From the NCBI GenBank assembly GCA_022496805.1, contig CM040100.1:24085009-24149008 (forward strand): DNA of 64,000 nt, written 5' to 3'. The notes under the pieces were generated by a model. That model searched no databases and was not told where the DNA came from. It saw nothing but the letters and a program-made list of their open reading frames with translations. This document shows, one piece after another, positions 10,758-24,672 of the stretch. Within the stretch, counting starts at the first letter, position 1; every line of letters begins with the position of its first letter. The stretch comes from Pohlia nutans (lineage: Eukaryota; Streptophyta; Bryopsida; Bryales; Mniaceae). The position numbers and the translations under genes are program-made.

Positions 10758-11727
10758 GTGCCTTTGTTGGTTGTTTGAGAACCTTCTTCAGCAAAGGCAC
10801 TCCAAGCTCTTCATCAATTACTTCGGCAAGTACTCTGCTATTTTTCGATGTCGACTTCTGCTTCGTAACTTTTCTCTGCTTCGATGGATTCGAAGACAAA
10901 ATTTCCAACTTGTCAGCACTGGGGACTCGAGGGTGAACTTCTTCATTGCAGTGTTCTTTATCACTCTGCGAGTTTCCTACACAGTAGGATCTGTTATCTA
11001 AGTCCGACCTTCCTTCCAAGTCGTTTCTATGGTCTAATTCGCTCTTCGGGAACAGCTTTCGTGCAAGTGTTTAAGACTAAGAAGGCACCTGCGATTGTAG
11101 TGTTTTCTCCTCGTGCACATCCTTGGCTTCCGCGTAGTCCTCGTGCATAGTTTCTTCCACTTCTGTATTTGCTTCGGCGACGATCTCGTCTGCTACTTCA
11201 TTTACCCTTGTCACGGTTTAGCGCGGGCGGGATTGTCGTTGTCATGGATGCCTTGCGCTTCTTACCAAACATAATGAGCTTCTTGATCTTTTGCAGATTC
11301 CTCATGAATGCCTGAAAAGCCCAGTTCGTCCCGAAAGAATCTCCATTCAGGTCCTCCTTGCTATTGACAAGTAGAAGGGGTGTTGTTGTCAATTCCTGAA
11401 TTGTGCCTTTGAAATTGATTACATTTCGAGTAAATAAGGCTGCCTGAAATTGGTCAGACTTCGTCGAGAATACAACGTTAGCCACGGCACCCCCGTATTC
11501 TTCACCCAGAGAATAATGTATGGGGTATAGGTTTTTATGTCCGTTATGTTCACGTTATTCAACGCAGTGAACGCTCCTTCCACATTTGGGTCAATAGATG
11601 CGTCGACAACCACATGCAGCCCAAAGCCATTATTCCTTAGAAGTTTATACAATCCAGGGGGTGATTTCCTGCTGTCACTGCGCTTTCTATGTATCACTAT
11701 ATGGTAGAGTGCAATAGCAATATTCAA
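10696..11727 (-). pseudogene. Decayed unrecognised protein gene
   Basis: A stretch of higher GC than its surroundings that holds several minus-strand open frames joining only through frameshifts. The first part (11727-11480) includes GLYKLLRNNGFGLHVVVDAS. After a shift near 11485 it continues EEYGGAVANVVFSTKSD to about 11198. After another shift near 11210 an acidic segment (EIVAEANTEVEETMHED) follows, then a basic C-terminal part (KQRKVTKQKSTSKNSR) at 11019-10696. It resembles one broken protein of roughly 330 residues. I do not recognise the family; a retroelement accessory protein or a captured host gene are both possible. The 3' part overlaps the dispersed repeat at 10075-10757. Confidence 0.45.
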
Positions 11728-14314
<2,587 letters not shown>

Positions 14315-15425
14315 TTACTTGCAAAAAAATTGACTTTTTTTGGAATGAACTTTGACATTCAATTTTGTATGAAGTTGAAGCTTAAGAATTTCATTGTCTT
14401 CTTTCAACACAACTATGTGTATATTTAGGATTTTACACAATTGAATGAGAGCAAAATTTTCATTGGTTCTTTGCTCAATTAATTTTGAGTATTTGTTATC
14501 CTGCAAAAGTCTAATTTCTTCATACACTTGAAGTTGATGTTTTAAAAAGGTAACTAAAAATGTCATGTTTATATATTCCTTCATAGCAATAGATAATTTA
14601 TTTTTTATTAGTTTATTTTCCTCAATCAAGTTGTTTATAAGGTTTTTGCTTACAACATCATTATCCTTCAAAGGTGATACTTCAATAGCATTATTGGTAT
14701 ATTTTGATTTTAAATCGTCCATTAAACGAAGAAAAATATTATTTTTTGTCTTCAACTTTGTGTTCAATTCTTCTTTTACAAAAAGCTCTTCTTCATTTCT
14801 CAACAACAAAGCATCCAAATCTCTGTTTTGTTTAACCATATCATCATTAAATTTAGACTCATTAGATAGTTTGTTTTGAAGTATCCTAATCAATGCTCTA
14901 AAATCTTCTCTCATTTTCTTTGAATGCTCTTCAAATCTTTTACCCAATTTATCCACCATTTCTTCATGATGTTTTTCTATTTCAATTTTTTTACTCTTCA
15001 TAATGTTCAAATCTTATTTTAAATGTTCACCTTCTTTATACAATTCTTCAAGCTTGATTTTCACATCTGGAAGAATTGTAAACTTAGTGATTTGATGATC
15101 CGTATGTAAATTTTTATAATCATCTTTTAAGGTTTCAAATTCTTTTTGTATCAAGACTTTTGCATTTTGACAAGTATTTAAATTCTTTAGTATATGGTTT
15201 TAGAAACATGTACATTTTATGGAGTTCCATATCCTTTGATTCAAGTTCAACATAAATTTTTTGTTGAAGAATGTTAATACTATTATCATAATTTTGACAT
15301 TTAGAATAGTGATTTTGATGAAATTGACTATTGCTAAATCCATAATGCCCATCTTTAATGTATTTATCAAACAAAATCCCCAGCATCGGCACCAAAATGT
15401 AGTACGAAAAAGTAAAAACAAACAC
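14315..15425 (-). pseudogene. Broken coiled-coil open frame downstream of an LTR-type primer site
   Basis: Reading on the minus strand, the frame starts just after the primer-binding-like site (15394-15377), runs to about 15135, shifts frame near 15140, meets TAA near 15016, then stays open from 15010 to 14315 (231 residues). It is rich in Lys, Glu, Asn and Leu with long predicted coiled coil (for example RNEEELFVKEELNTKLKTK). The position after a primer site suggests a retrotransposon gag-like or accessory product. No zinc knuckle, protease or RT motif follows. The function is unknown; the fragment is degenerate. Confidence 0.5.
15377..15394 (-). other. tRNA-Asp-type primer-binding site and LTR boundary
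   Basis: The minus strand reads TGGTGCCGATGCTGGGGA, close to the TGGCGCCGTTGCCGGGGA site complementary to the 3' end of plant tRNA-Asp used by many Ty3/gypsy elements. It lies three bases after a CTACA end (15398), the expected LTR terminus. The LTR itself would extend to higher coordinates; its start was not found. Confidence 0.6.
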
Positions 15426-15793
15426 CCAGAAAAATACACTAAAAGATTGGGTTCTGTTGGGAGAAAACTCAAGTTAGCTAGAGATTTAAATAACTAAGGT
15501 CACATATAGGTAAATGGTGTTTTATTTAGGAAATAATATGTTAAAACGGTTTAAAACGAATGTTAGTTAGAAATACCTGTGTACAATCCCGTGAGTGAGT
15601 TCCGTATCTACATCTATTAAATTTTGGTAGACTTATAAATAAAATCCCATGCAAATGCAATATCCTATAAATAAATTATAAAACACAGTGGGGTAAGGTT
15701 CTCTCTATGCGCATCACTCATTGGCAATAATCAATTAATGTTTAGTGAACTTTTAGGCAACAATCTTGTACTTTTGTCAATAATCAATTATCA

Positions 15794-15798
<5 letters not shown>

Positions 15799-15859
<61 letters not shown>
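15799..15859. repeat. (TA)n microsatellite
   Basis: About 61 bases of uninterrupted TA. Confidence 0.95.
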
Positions 15860-15862
<3 letters not shown>

Positions 15863-18394
15863 TGTGTTCATCATCTTTGTGAAACAAGTAAATATTTTAT
15901 TGATCCAACCACCAAGGCAATATTCTTACAACCCTTACAATAAACATTGACTATGACATTGTTTCATTCATGGCCATGAACATCATGCAACCATTCCATT
16001 AAATTACCCACTTAGACTTTACTTCCTTGGCCCAATTTTCTACATCACAGTTAATTAAATTACATAAAAGGCAATAGCCTGCCTTTTATGTAACATGTGT
16101 TCTCACATCACTATGGTCATTCTATCACATTAATACATTGTTTCATTTGGTTGTTATCACTCAATGCATCAATAACACACTCAGATTATAATCCCTTTAC
16201 AATTAAACCACACTATACCTTGAAGCTATAATTCGCTCAAAGAATCAATAACATAACTGACTATGGCTTCATCACTTCCAATGTAAAATCTATGGCCTTA
16301 ATATATTTACTTACAAAATTTGCATTTTGCAATTACGCTTCACACCATGCAATTATCTTTACAGTCTATAGCCATCATCAACATGTCTCAGACTGAGTCT
16401 CTCCTAACTATAGCACATTCATTGTCTCAATTCATAGAACTTAATCCCAATAGATAATAATTCACACACACTCTGGCATACAAAATACACAACTCACAAA
16501 CTATCACATGCACTTGCACTTGGCAATAGATGAATCGTCACAACATTAATTGATAATCACACTCTAATTACCTTAGCTTGTGTAATTCAATCACAATAAC
16601 TAATAGCACACACACACTGATATGCAACCATCATTCCTTCAAAAACATAGTCCTCACATTCAACTGGCTATAGGCAATTCAATCACACCTTGACAAACAC
16701 ACACTCAGACAATCAATTAAGAATATATTAATTTTTTATTAAAATCAAATTGTTTCCATAGTTCATTGCTAGCATCCAATATACATGCAAAGTTCTGCTC
16801 AACACGTCACATTGATTTTCAATCACTCAAACTAAACCACACTTGTTTACAAAACAACACTCACACAACCATTCCAATCATAATCGTCTCCAGATTATAA
16901 CCTACACTCACAAGCTATATTCAATTTCCACATTTAAACATTCATACAAATTGTATTCAACAATACAATAATACTAAGACAATTGCCAATCACTAACACA
17001 AAACATCAATTGAATAAAGGAGTATACAAATATACTATTAATTAATGAAAAAAAGAAATGTATACACAAAAATGTAATCACTGAAAAGAGTCAAATCACA
17101 CTTGTTTGCTAAAAAACAAAGACAATGGCCTTCCTACTTATATTTAAACTCCCTTCAATGACACCTCTTCAACTTCCAACTGACTATTGCCGTTTCTGAA
17201 AGTAATTAACTTAACCGTCAATAGCCAGCTTTTAGGATCTTTTGATTATTGGCATCTATACCGCACGAGATTTCAAAGATAAAATGAAAATGTGAACACT
17301 TTTTACAACAAAAGAACGATTTGCACTTAAAAATCAAACTTTTTGGTTCACATAGCTCCACCAATAATATGTTGACGTCCTCGTCAACGTTTCCAACTTG
17401 TTGATGTTCCTTGGTTTTTGCGCTCCACGCTAAAGCATACTCGACTCCTGCATTGATCTCCTCGTCAGCCTCCACTGCAGTTGCTTCACACTTCAACCTC
17501 TGACTAATCACTCAAGAAATTACGCATTCCCAGGCTATTACTCTTGGCTATCTTCAATAATACTCAATTTTCTCCAAGAATACGACAATTGTTAGGGTTT
17601 CTTTCCTGTAGGACCACTGATTTTTCTACTACTTCGTTCACGCTCCCTTCTCACTCAGATCACTCAAGAGAAACAAATCACAACAACACAAAGCTTCTAA
17701 TTCATCTCCCACACATAGACAATGGCTTGCAGTAAGAGGAAAATCGATGAGCGCATATGCCAAGAATTGGAGAGAAAGTGTAAAAAACTAAAGGCCAATT
17801 GGGAGAGATAACCGTTGTTTGACAGACGCGCTGCCAGACCATCGACTTTTTGGTTTTTCATCCAAATTGTCATAAAAGCAATAGCCAGGTCATCCAAGCA
17901 CTGAATGCTTTTAGTACTCATTATGACTATAGCCTTGATTGGTATCAATCCAATATATGAGGAAAAAAAATTAAAAAAAAATTGAATCATAGAATGTATT
18001 ATCAAAAGTAAATAAGTTTAAAGTCACAAGCGGAAAATACAATTGAAATGAAAATTAATAATTATTATAATTATTAAATTATTCAAAATATTATTTAATA
18101 AGAAAAATGAAATTGATTCAATTATTTTATTATTATTTTGAAAAGGTAAATTTTAGAAAAATAAAACCTCAGTGAGCTCTGGACAGTTTAGGTATAATAA
18201 AATTTAAAACAATTGCTATTCTATCTAGTTGTGTGAACTTTACCCTCAAAGTCCTATAATTCAAAAGAACCATTTTCATAACTACATTAGGCTCTATAAG
18301 GCCCAAACCAATGCATGTGGAATTTGCCAAGAAATTTTTGAAACCGGTTGTTATAGAGAAGGACTAAATCATTAGGTTTTAGGGCCTTGGGGGT
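15860..18394. other. CA/AT-rich probable LTR and retroelement debris
   Basis: From 15950 to 17100 the sequence is rich in CACAC, CAATAGCC and CTATGGC words and lacks long frames, as in plant LTR or leader DNA. A short minus-strand frame at 17218-17511 (containing NVDEDVNILL) and a mixed segment to 18005 have no recognised domains. A similar CATAGCTCC followed by TGACxTCCTCGTCAA occurs near 13110 and 17347, suggesting two copies of one element. Confidence 0.35.
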
Positions 18395-20128
18395 TAATTA
18401 CTATCATAAAATCTCTTACGTCGATTATGAATGGTGACCGTATTTAAATATGCTTGTGCTTGAGTTTCATCTAATTTTTCAAGTATAGCATAGTGATGTT
18501 CCAACAAATCCTTATCACCAAGTCTAGAGTCTATAGCTATATGCAAAGATTGAAGTTCCAACTCAATGGGAAGAATGGTTTGTTGACCATAGACAAGCTG
18601 AAAAGGGGTATGTTATTTGTAACTTTGTAGGTTGTACAATAGGGCCATAAAGCATTGAAATCTCTTTCATCCCAATTATTATTAGAACCTTGGATGATTT
18701 TGGATGATTTTGGTGATGATTTTAGTTTATTCCGTTTGTTCATTGGCTCTAAGATGGTAAGGTGTAGATTTTCTATGTTTTATAAAATATTTTTTACTTC
18801 TATTTCTTTTTGCACTAGTAAGTTGTCTACTAGGGTGAAAGCACAAAAAACTGTACCAAAAAGTTAGTCTGCTATACTAAAATCATAATTGTTTTGGTCA
18901 AAGGCCATAAATTTATATCAAAATATATTGTATTTTGGTTATAATTTCATAAATCCCTCTAGAGTTCTTATAGGTACTTGAACCCAAATTTTCAGAACAA
19001 ATTTTTCAAAAAAGTTTACAAAAAGTAGTGTTTGAAAATGAATGCCTAAATCCAATTTCGGTTACAAAATTGATGGCCTTAAATACACTCAACCTAAATA
19101 TAATTTTTATGAACTTTGAGATAATGATAGAATTGAGGTCCTTGTCCAAAAAGAAAGTAGAAAAAAATATGTTTTGATATACATTTTTCTTGTTTTATAT
19201 CAACTTTGTTGATTGTACGTAACTACTTTTTCAATTTTGGCCACTTCTACGTCAATAAAAAATTTATAACTACTTATTGAAAATCATTTTCTCAAAATTT
19301 TTTGGTAGACTTTATAAAACAATAGGTGTTTTATTTTATTGTTATTTAATTTTTTACAAAATTCAAATTTATAATGTATTTTTGAACCCTGCATTGTTGA
19401 ATGGTCATAATAGTTAGAGGTGGTACACTTTTTCGTGCTTTCACCCACTAGCATAGTAAATGGAGTGACTTAATACAATGCCTATATCATGTTTCTTCTC
19501 ATCTCTTTGATTTAATACAATGCCTATAGCAAAGTTTGAAGCATCTATATAAACTTCAAAATCTTTATCCTAATTTGGAGAAATATGAATAGGTGTTGTA
19601 GTTAACTTATGTTTTAAAGTCATAAATGCCTTAGTGCAGTTTTCTGTCCAAATTGGGGGATCTTGACTTTTCTTGAGTAATTGAGTTAAGACAATGGCAA
19701 TGTTGGCATATTTATATATAAATCTTCGATAATATTCAACATGCCCCAAAAAAATCCTTTAACTTTGGTTACTATATTTCGAATTGGTAAATTGATAATT
19801 ATAGCAACTTTATATGGGTCAGTTGCAATTCCTTGAGCTGACACTATTTGACCCAATAACCTCCCAAAAGGTACTATACATTGGGATTTAGCAGCATTAA
19901 TTGATATTCCATATTTTTCACATTGCTCAAAGCATTTGTTTAGACAGTTAGTACAGTCTTTTTTAGAACTAAAAACACAAAAATCATCTTAAAATATTTC
20001 TATAAATTTTCTAAGGTAATTTTGAAAAGCCATAGTCATAAGTTTTTGAAAAGTGGTTGGTGCATTACAAAGTCCAAAGGGCATGACTTTGTTGGCAAAC
20101 AATCCCCAATTTGTGGTGAACGTTGTCA
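18395..20128 (-). pseudogene. Ty3/gypsy retrotransposon pol remnant (RT, RNase H, integrase)
   Basis: Minus-strand translation from 20128 gives reverse transcriptase sequence (NWGLFANKVMPFGLCNAP, then FIEIF-stop-DDFCVF where YLDD is expected). It continues into the RT/RNase H junction (YYRRFIYKYANIAIVLTQLL) and the RNase H start (FEVYIDASNFAIG). After the inserted element 18833-19446, integrase sequence follows (PYHLRANEQTE, WDERDFNALWPY, then FQLVYGQQTILPIELEL and NRRKRFYDS). Stops and deletions are present, and RT and integrase lie closer than in an intact element. The copy is dead. Confidence 0.85.
18833..19446. mobile_element. 614-bp non-autonomous TIR element inserted in the gypsy remnant
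   Basis: Ends are inverted repeats: GGGTGAAAGCACAAAAAAC at the left and its near complement ending GTGCTTTCACCC at the right. ACTA flanks both sides (18829-18832, 19447-19450), a candidate 4-bp target duplication. Pol-like coding resumes on each side. The superfamily is not assigned. Confidence 0.75.
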
Positions 20129-20469
20129 ATAATTGCTATTGTTAAAATTGTTGATGTAGGGTAGTGTTGCTAAAAGCCAAAGGGATTTGGGTGGAAATAA
20201 ATGATGTGTAGAAGAGGGGTGAAGGCATGGGTTAATCCTAGAGGCCTCTAGCGGTGGATTATCCCATATGGGTTGTCATGCACACCTCCTAATGTACACC
20301 TCTTAAGGAGGGAGGCTCTTGAGTAATGATCATCTCTTTTTATGTATTCCTTGTGTTTATGTGTGCTTTATGTAATCAGCTCTTACCTTCAATAGCATCA
20401 ACTAATGGCATGAAAGATTGTTAATTCATCCTAATTATATTTTCCATCCAAAGACTTGCTCATTTTGCC

Positions 20470-21030
20470 TTAACCTCTAAATGTCCTCACCTCTCTCCAA
20501 ATTTGGCAGTTTTGCAAAAATGCATTATAAAATGCAACTAAGAGAGATATTTTGAACTTGATGAATGAATAAAAGTTCTACATTATAAAATTTAGATTCT
20601 ATCTATACGGTTAGATTTGCGATTGCTATCACCAATATTTTTGTATAAAATTTGAAACTTGAAATTCAAAATTATTTTGTAATTCAATTTGACAATTTGT
20701 GGATGAAATTTGTTTTGATAGATTGAAATGTAATACTCTAAGTGTAGTGATTTTTGGAGATTTGTTGGTTGCTTAATTTTATGAGTTTATTTTTTCAAGA
20801 GCAGATTCAGACTAAAATCTTCAAAATATTTGGTGGAACAATGTGGCATGACATGAGACACAAATTTTCACAAATGATTCCCTTTCTAATTGGATCACAC
20901 ATGCATGAAGCTCTCTTGGCTTAAAATTTTGTAGTATTATTTTTCCTTTCAAAAAGTACATGACAGATGAGAAAACATGGATGAAATGTGTACATCATCC
21001 AAAAAATGGACGCTTGTAGTTAGAAGTTAA
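20470..21030 (-). mobile_element. TTAA-flanked non-autonomous element
   Basis: Begins TTAACCTCTAAATGTCC and ends with TTAGAAGTTAA. The interior matches the roughly 575-bp family at 28142 in inverted orientation (ATGCATTATAAAATGCAACT, TGTACATCATCC). The ends are more diverged than in the younger copies. Confidence 0.7.
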
Positions 21031-22082
21031 GTATAGTTACCTTACATGCAGTGATTTTTTAGGCATTTTAATGCCCAAAAGCACCAAAGATAATTGACGT
21101 GCATTTTTCTATGTAGTCCAAATTTGAAGAAAAAATGGATGAAGATGCCAAATTGTTTCAATTTTTGAAAACAAATCGGATGAAATTGCCAATTTTTAAT
21201 GAAAGTCATCCAAATATGTAAATGAAAAGATAATTCTATCTGAAATACAAATGAATATGAATATATTTGGCTACACCATTTTATTTTCATGTCATGACTT
21301 TAGCATTTCTCCAAAAACCAAAAATAAATCCCTGCTTACAGGGTTTCTGTTTTTGGCGTCGTTTCGTTTATTGATGACAAACGAAGATGTTTGAATCATT
21401 TTACAATGTTTTGGGTGAGGCAAATAAGATACATTCAATCCAAGAACTATCCTCGTGACCGAGCAATTATCAGCTTGCAATAAGCATGAAAGTACTACAC
21501 ATCTCACATCTAAATCAAGTACAGGTACAAGGCACAATGTTTTTTGAAGTTTATTCGTTTGCCAGCTAGATTTATACTTGAAGCACAACACAAGATTCAT
21601 GTGTTGTATAGCGAACCTCCTTGTAAGCGGTTACAAACAATTCAAAAGAAAAATAACTCCAATCTTAAAACCTAAGGTTGGATGTCCTAAAACCACCACC
21701 TCCCCCAATTATGACATGTAGAGTTTTCTTGGGGCCACCACAGTTGAGACTCAAAACCACCAATTTCACTATCCAAGTAAACCAATGGTATGCCAAGCAT
21801 TGCGAAGAAATAGTTGGTGATTTTGGGTATCATTATGAGTGAAAATTAGTACCACATGGTATGGACATGGGGAAACCTAGAGGTGTGATTTGGGTCATGA
21901 ACTTTGAAAATGTGTATCAATTTGAATATTGGGAATTAAATTGCAAAAATTTGTGCATTCCGTGAGAAATCTTCTTCCAAATGACTGAGAAATATTTCTC
22001 ATAACTAACCTTGTTAAAATGAAGCCATATTTTTTAAGTTGGTGGTTTTAGGACATCCAACCTTAGATGGACAGTGAACATA
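21031..22082. other. Intergenic, no gene seen
   Basis: Unassigned sequence. The words TTGGTGGTTTTAGGACAxCCAACC occur near 22040 and, reversed, near 21670, so an inverted-repeat element of about 400 bp (about 21660-22070) may lie here. Confidence 0.35.
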
Positions 22083-22711
22083 TTAACCTTAAACGTCCCC
22101 ACCCTTCTCTGGATTTGAAGAATTTCAAAGATGTCTTATAAAATGTAACTTATAAAATGTAACTAAGAGGGATATTTGAACTTGATATATGAATAAAAAT
22201 TGTATATTATGAATTTTTGATTTTATCCATACTGTTAAATTTATGATTGTTGTCACCAATATATTTGCATAAAATTTGAAACTCAAATTTCAAAATTCTT
22301 TTGTACGGTATGGATTTTCAAAACAAAATGTTGTGATTTTTTTAAATGACAAAATTGGTTTACAACAGGTTTCATTCTTAGTTCAAAAAGTGAGACCTTA
22401 ACAATGATTTTCCAAAATACGTAGAATCAAATAATGGACATTATACAATCTCATAGTGCATGTTATTCCAAATTCATTATAAATTTTTTCAATACAAAAT
22501 TGTTAATTTGGGATTTTAAAGTGAACTTCGAAAGAAAACCCTACAAAATTAATTAAAAACTATTAAAATTTGATAAATCCAACCACAAGATGTGATTTAC
22601 ACATTGAAATTTACAACTTCTATTTATCTATCAACTCCATTTTTGTGATTCATCAAACAATTTAAAACACATCTTTGAAATCGGTGGTAGATATGGACGT
22701 TAAAGGATTAA
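22083..22711. mobile_element. TTAA-flanked element, chimeric
   Basis: Begins TTAACCTTAAACGTCCCC and ends GGACGTTAAAGGATTAA. The left half matches the element at 46370 (GAATTTCAAAGATGTCTTAT). The right half, from about 22320, instead matches, reversed, the sequence at 34790-35200 (AGTGCATGTTATTCCAA). It appears to be a recombinant of two related families. Confidence 0.6.
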
Positions 22712-22772
22712 TCCCTTGAAAGATAGATAGATAAAAACTCCAGTCCAATAAAGGGCCGGCGTAAATTCGTAA

Positions 22773-23345
22773 TTAACCCCTAAAGGACCACACCTATGTT
22801 CCTCTCCAAACACTCCAAAGTACCCCTTCTCATAAAAAGACAAATAGTTTTTGATCTATGACCTTTTTGACCAATCCAACCGTAGGATATTTCAAGCAAC
22901 TTGAATTTATTACAACCTACAAATTTTCAACCGTTCAGAGTTCTTCAATAGTAAGATTATAAGCTTCAAAGTTGGTTGCACCTTTTTTTGGCATGCTGCC
23001 CATATTTAAAACTTTCTGAAAATGCCGAAAATGCAAAGTTTAGTCTCAAATTTGGTAAAATGAATTTGGCAATTGTGTGCATGAGGGTGTTAGCTCACTG
23101 TGTGCAAAAATTCATATGCATAGCTCATTGTATGAAAAAATTTAGGAGCTGCCCACAATTAGGTTTTTCACCTTTGCATGATTGTATCTTTTGATTTATA
23201 CATCACCTACATACGCAAATTACCATCCCATCTTCGTTACAAAGAGTAGAATCACCACAAAAAATCTCAAGAATTGAGGATCAATACTCATTCCACAGTG
23301 AACTGACCAAACTTGGAAAATCAGCCTTGGTCCTTGAGGGGTTAA
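22773..23345. mobile_element. TTAA-flanked element carrying an empty Tc1 fold-back site
   Basis: 573 bp, begins TTAACCCCTAAAGGACCA and ends TGGTCCTTGAGGGGTTAA. Its first 200 bases match DNA on both sides of the fold-back at 59137-60521. Here the junction reads CACACCTATGTTCC with a single TA and no insert. Confidence 0.8.
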
Positions 23346-23974
23346 TGACAATGACCCGGTGTTCACCGAACAGAGGGCCATTGGAACTCCCTTGAAAAAC
23401 AGGAGGACATTTGCACAAAAATTAAATGTATTTGAAAACAATCTCAACTTGGAACTTGAGGATATCATGGTGTAGAGTCTTGTGCGGAAACAATCCTATC
23501 CTAAAATCATATATATCTTAAAAAAGCTATAGCTTCATGAATGAAAATATAATTTATGCTTTAAAAAATGAATTGATTAATTGTGCAATATCTTTAAATG
23601 TATTACATTGTAGGCAACCAATTTTTTAATCTTCATTGGTAGAGCGACATGCACCCTAGAAAGTAGACATGTAAGAAAAGAAATTGATAGAATCACCCAT
23701 ATAATTGTACTCATCCACAAATTATCTGTTGTAAGGCACTTTCATCCAAATAATGGTGATTTTAGTAATTTTTTGAAAAATCTTTGGCAATTTCATCCAT
23801 CTTTTTACCCTTTCTTTTCCGGGGTAAAAGTAGCCACTTCCAAAATCAGGTAAGGTTAACACATGGTGTTTATATTGTACAATCCACTAGAATTCTTGTC
23901 CATGTGCACTCTTTTGAGGATTTTGAGAATTTGAAAAATCCATTTTACAAAAAGAAAAATATTTTTGTGAAAAC

Positions 23975-24672
23975 TGAAATGGTAGGATAGATTGTACCGA
24001 TAAAAGAGAAAAAAAGTTGATAGAAATTTAAAAATCCGGCATTATATTTTAATGGAGTATGAAACAAAGGGTAAACTAGTGCATTGTCACAGTGCATAAT
24101 ATGCACTCTAAATTCTAAAAGAAAAGGAGAACAGAGGGTTGTGGATGGAATTTTGAGCCATGAATTTTTTCAGTGTTCAAATATGTGAAGAAAAACATCT
24201 TCCAACTTTTTCAAAAAAAATTGAACTGATTAAAGTTTCAAATTTTAAAATGTGTTATTTTTGGGAGGGATGAATTGTTTCTCTATTTTAAAAAACTTTT
24301 TTTGATGGATTTCTTTTTATAACGTACTTAAGAATGAAATTATGCAAGTTGGACTATTTCAAATATAGAATCAAATATGAACTATATTTACATTCAAAAC
24401 TATATTATAAATTGGTAAAACTGTTATTAAAATGGGAGTTTTGATCTCAAAATCTTCAACATAAAATCATTTTAACATTCTAAAATTCTATTTTTTGGAT
24501 AATATGTACATAAATCTAGAAGTTGGTTCACTCATTTTTCATTGAATCATTGTTACATATTTTTCAAATTGGTTTGAAAGTTAGCTTTTTAAACAAAATG
24601 CTCAAAGTGCACAAATGTGCACCAAAATGTAGTTATTTGATTCACCAAGATGTGTTAGTGGACTGTACCATA
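23975..24672 (+). repeat. Dispersed repeat, copy 2
   Basis: Partner of 10075-10757, same orientation, ending in TGCACCAAAATGTAGTTATT and CACCAAGA. Small indels separate the copies. Confidence 0.75.

Noticed and set aside
10002..11104. Complete CACTA element between CACTACAA at 10002 and TTGTAGTG near 11104
   Set aside because: Only eight terminal bases match, the flanking triplets differ, and the right end lies inside the decayed coding region.
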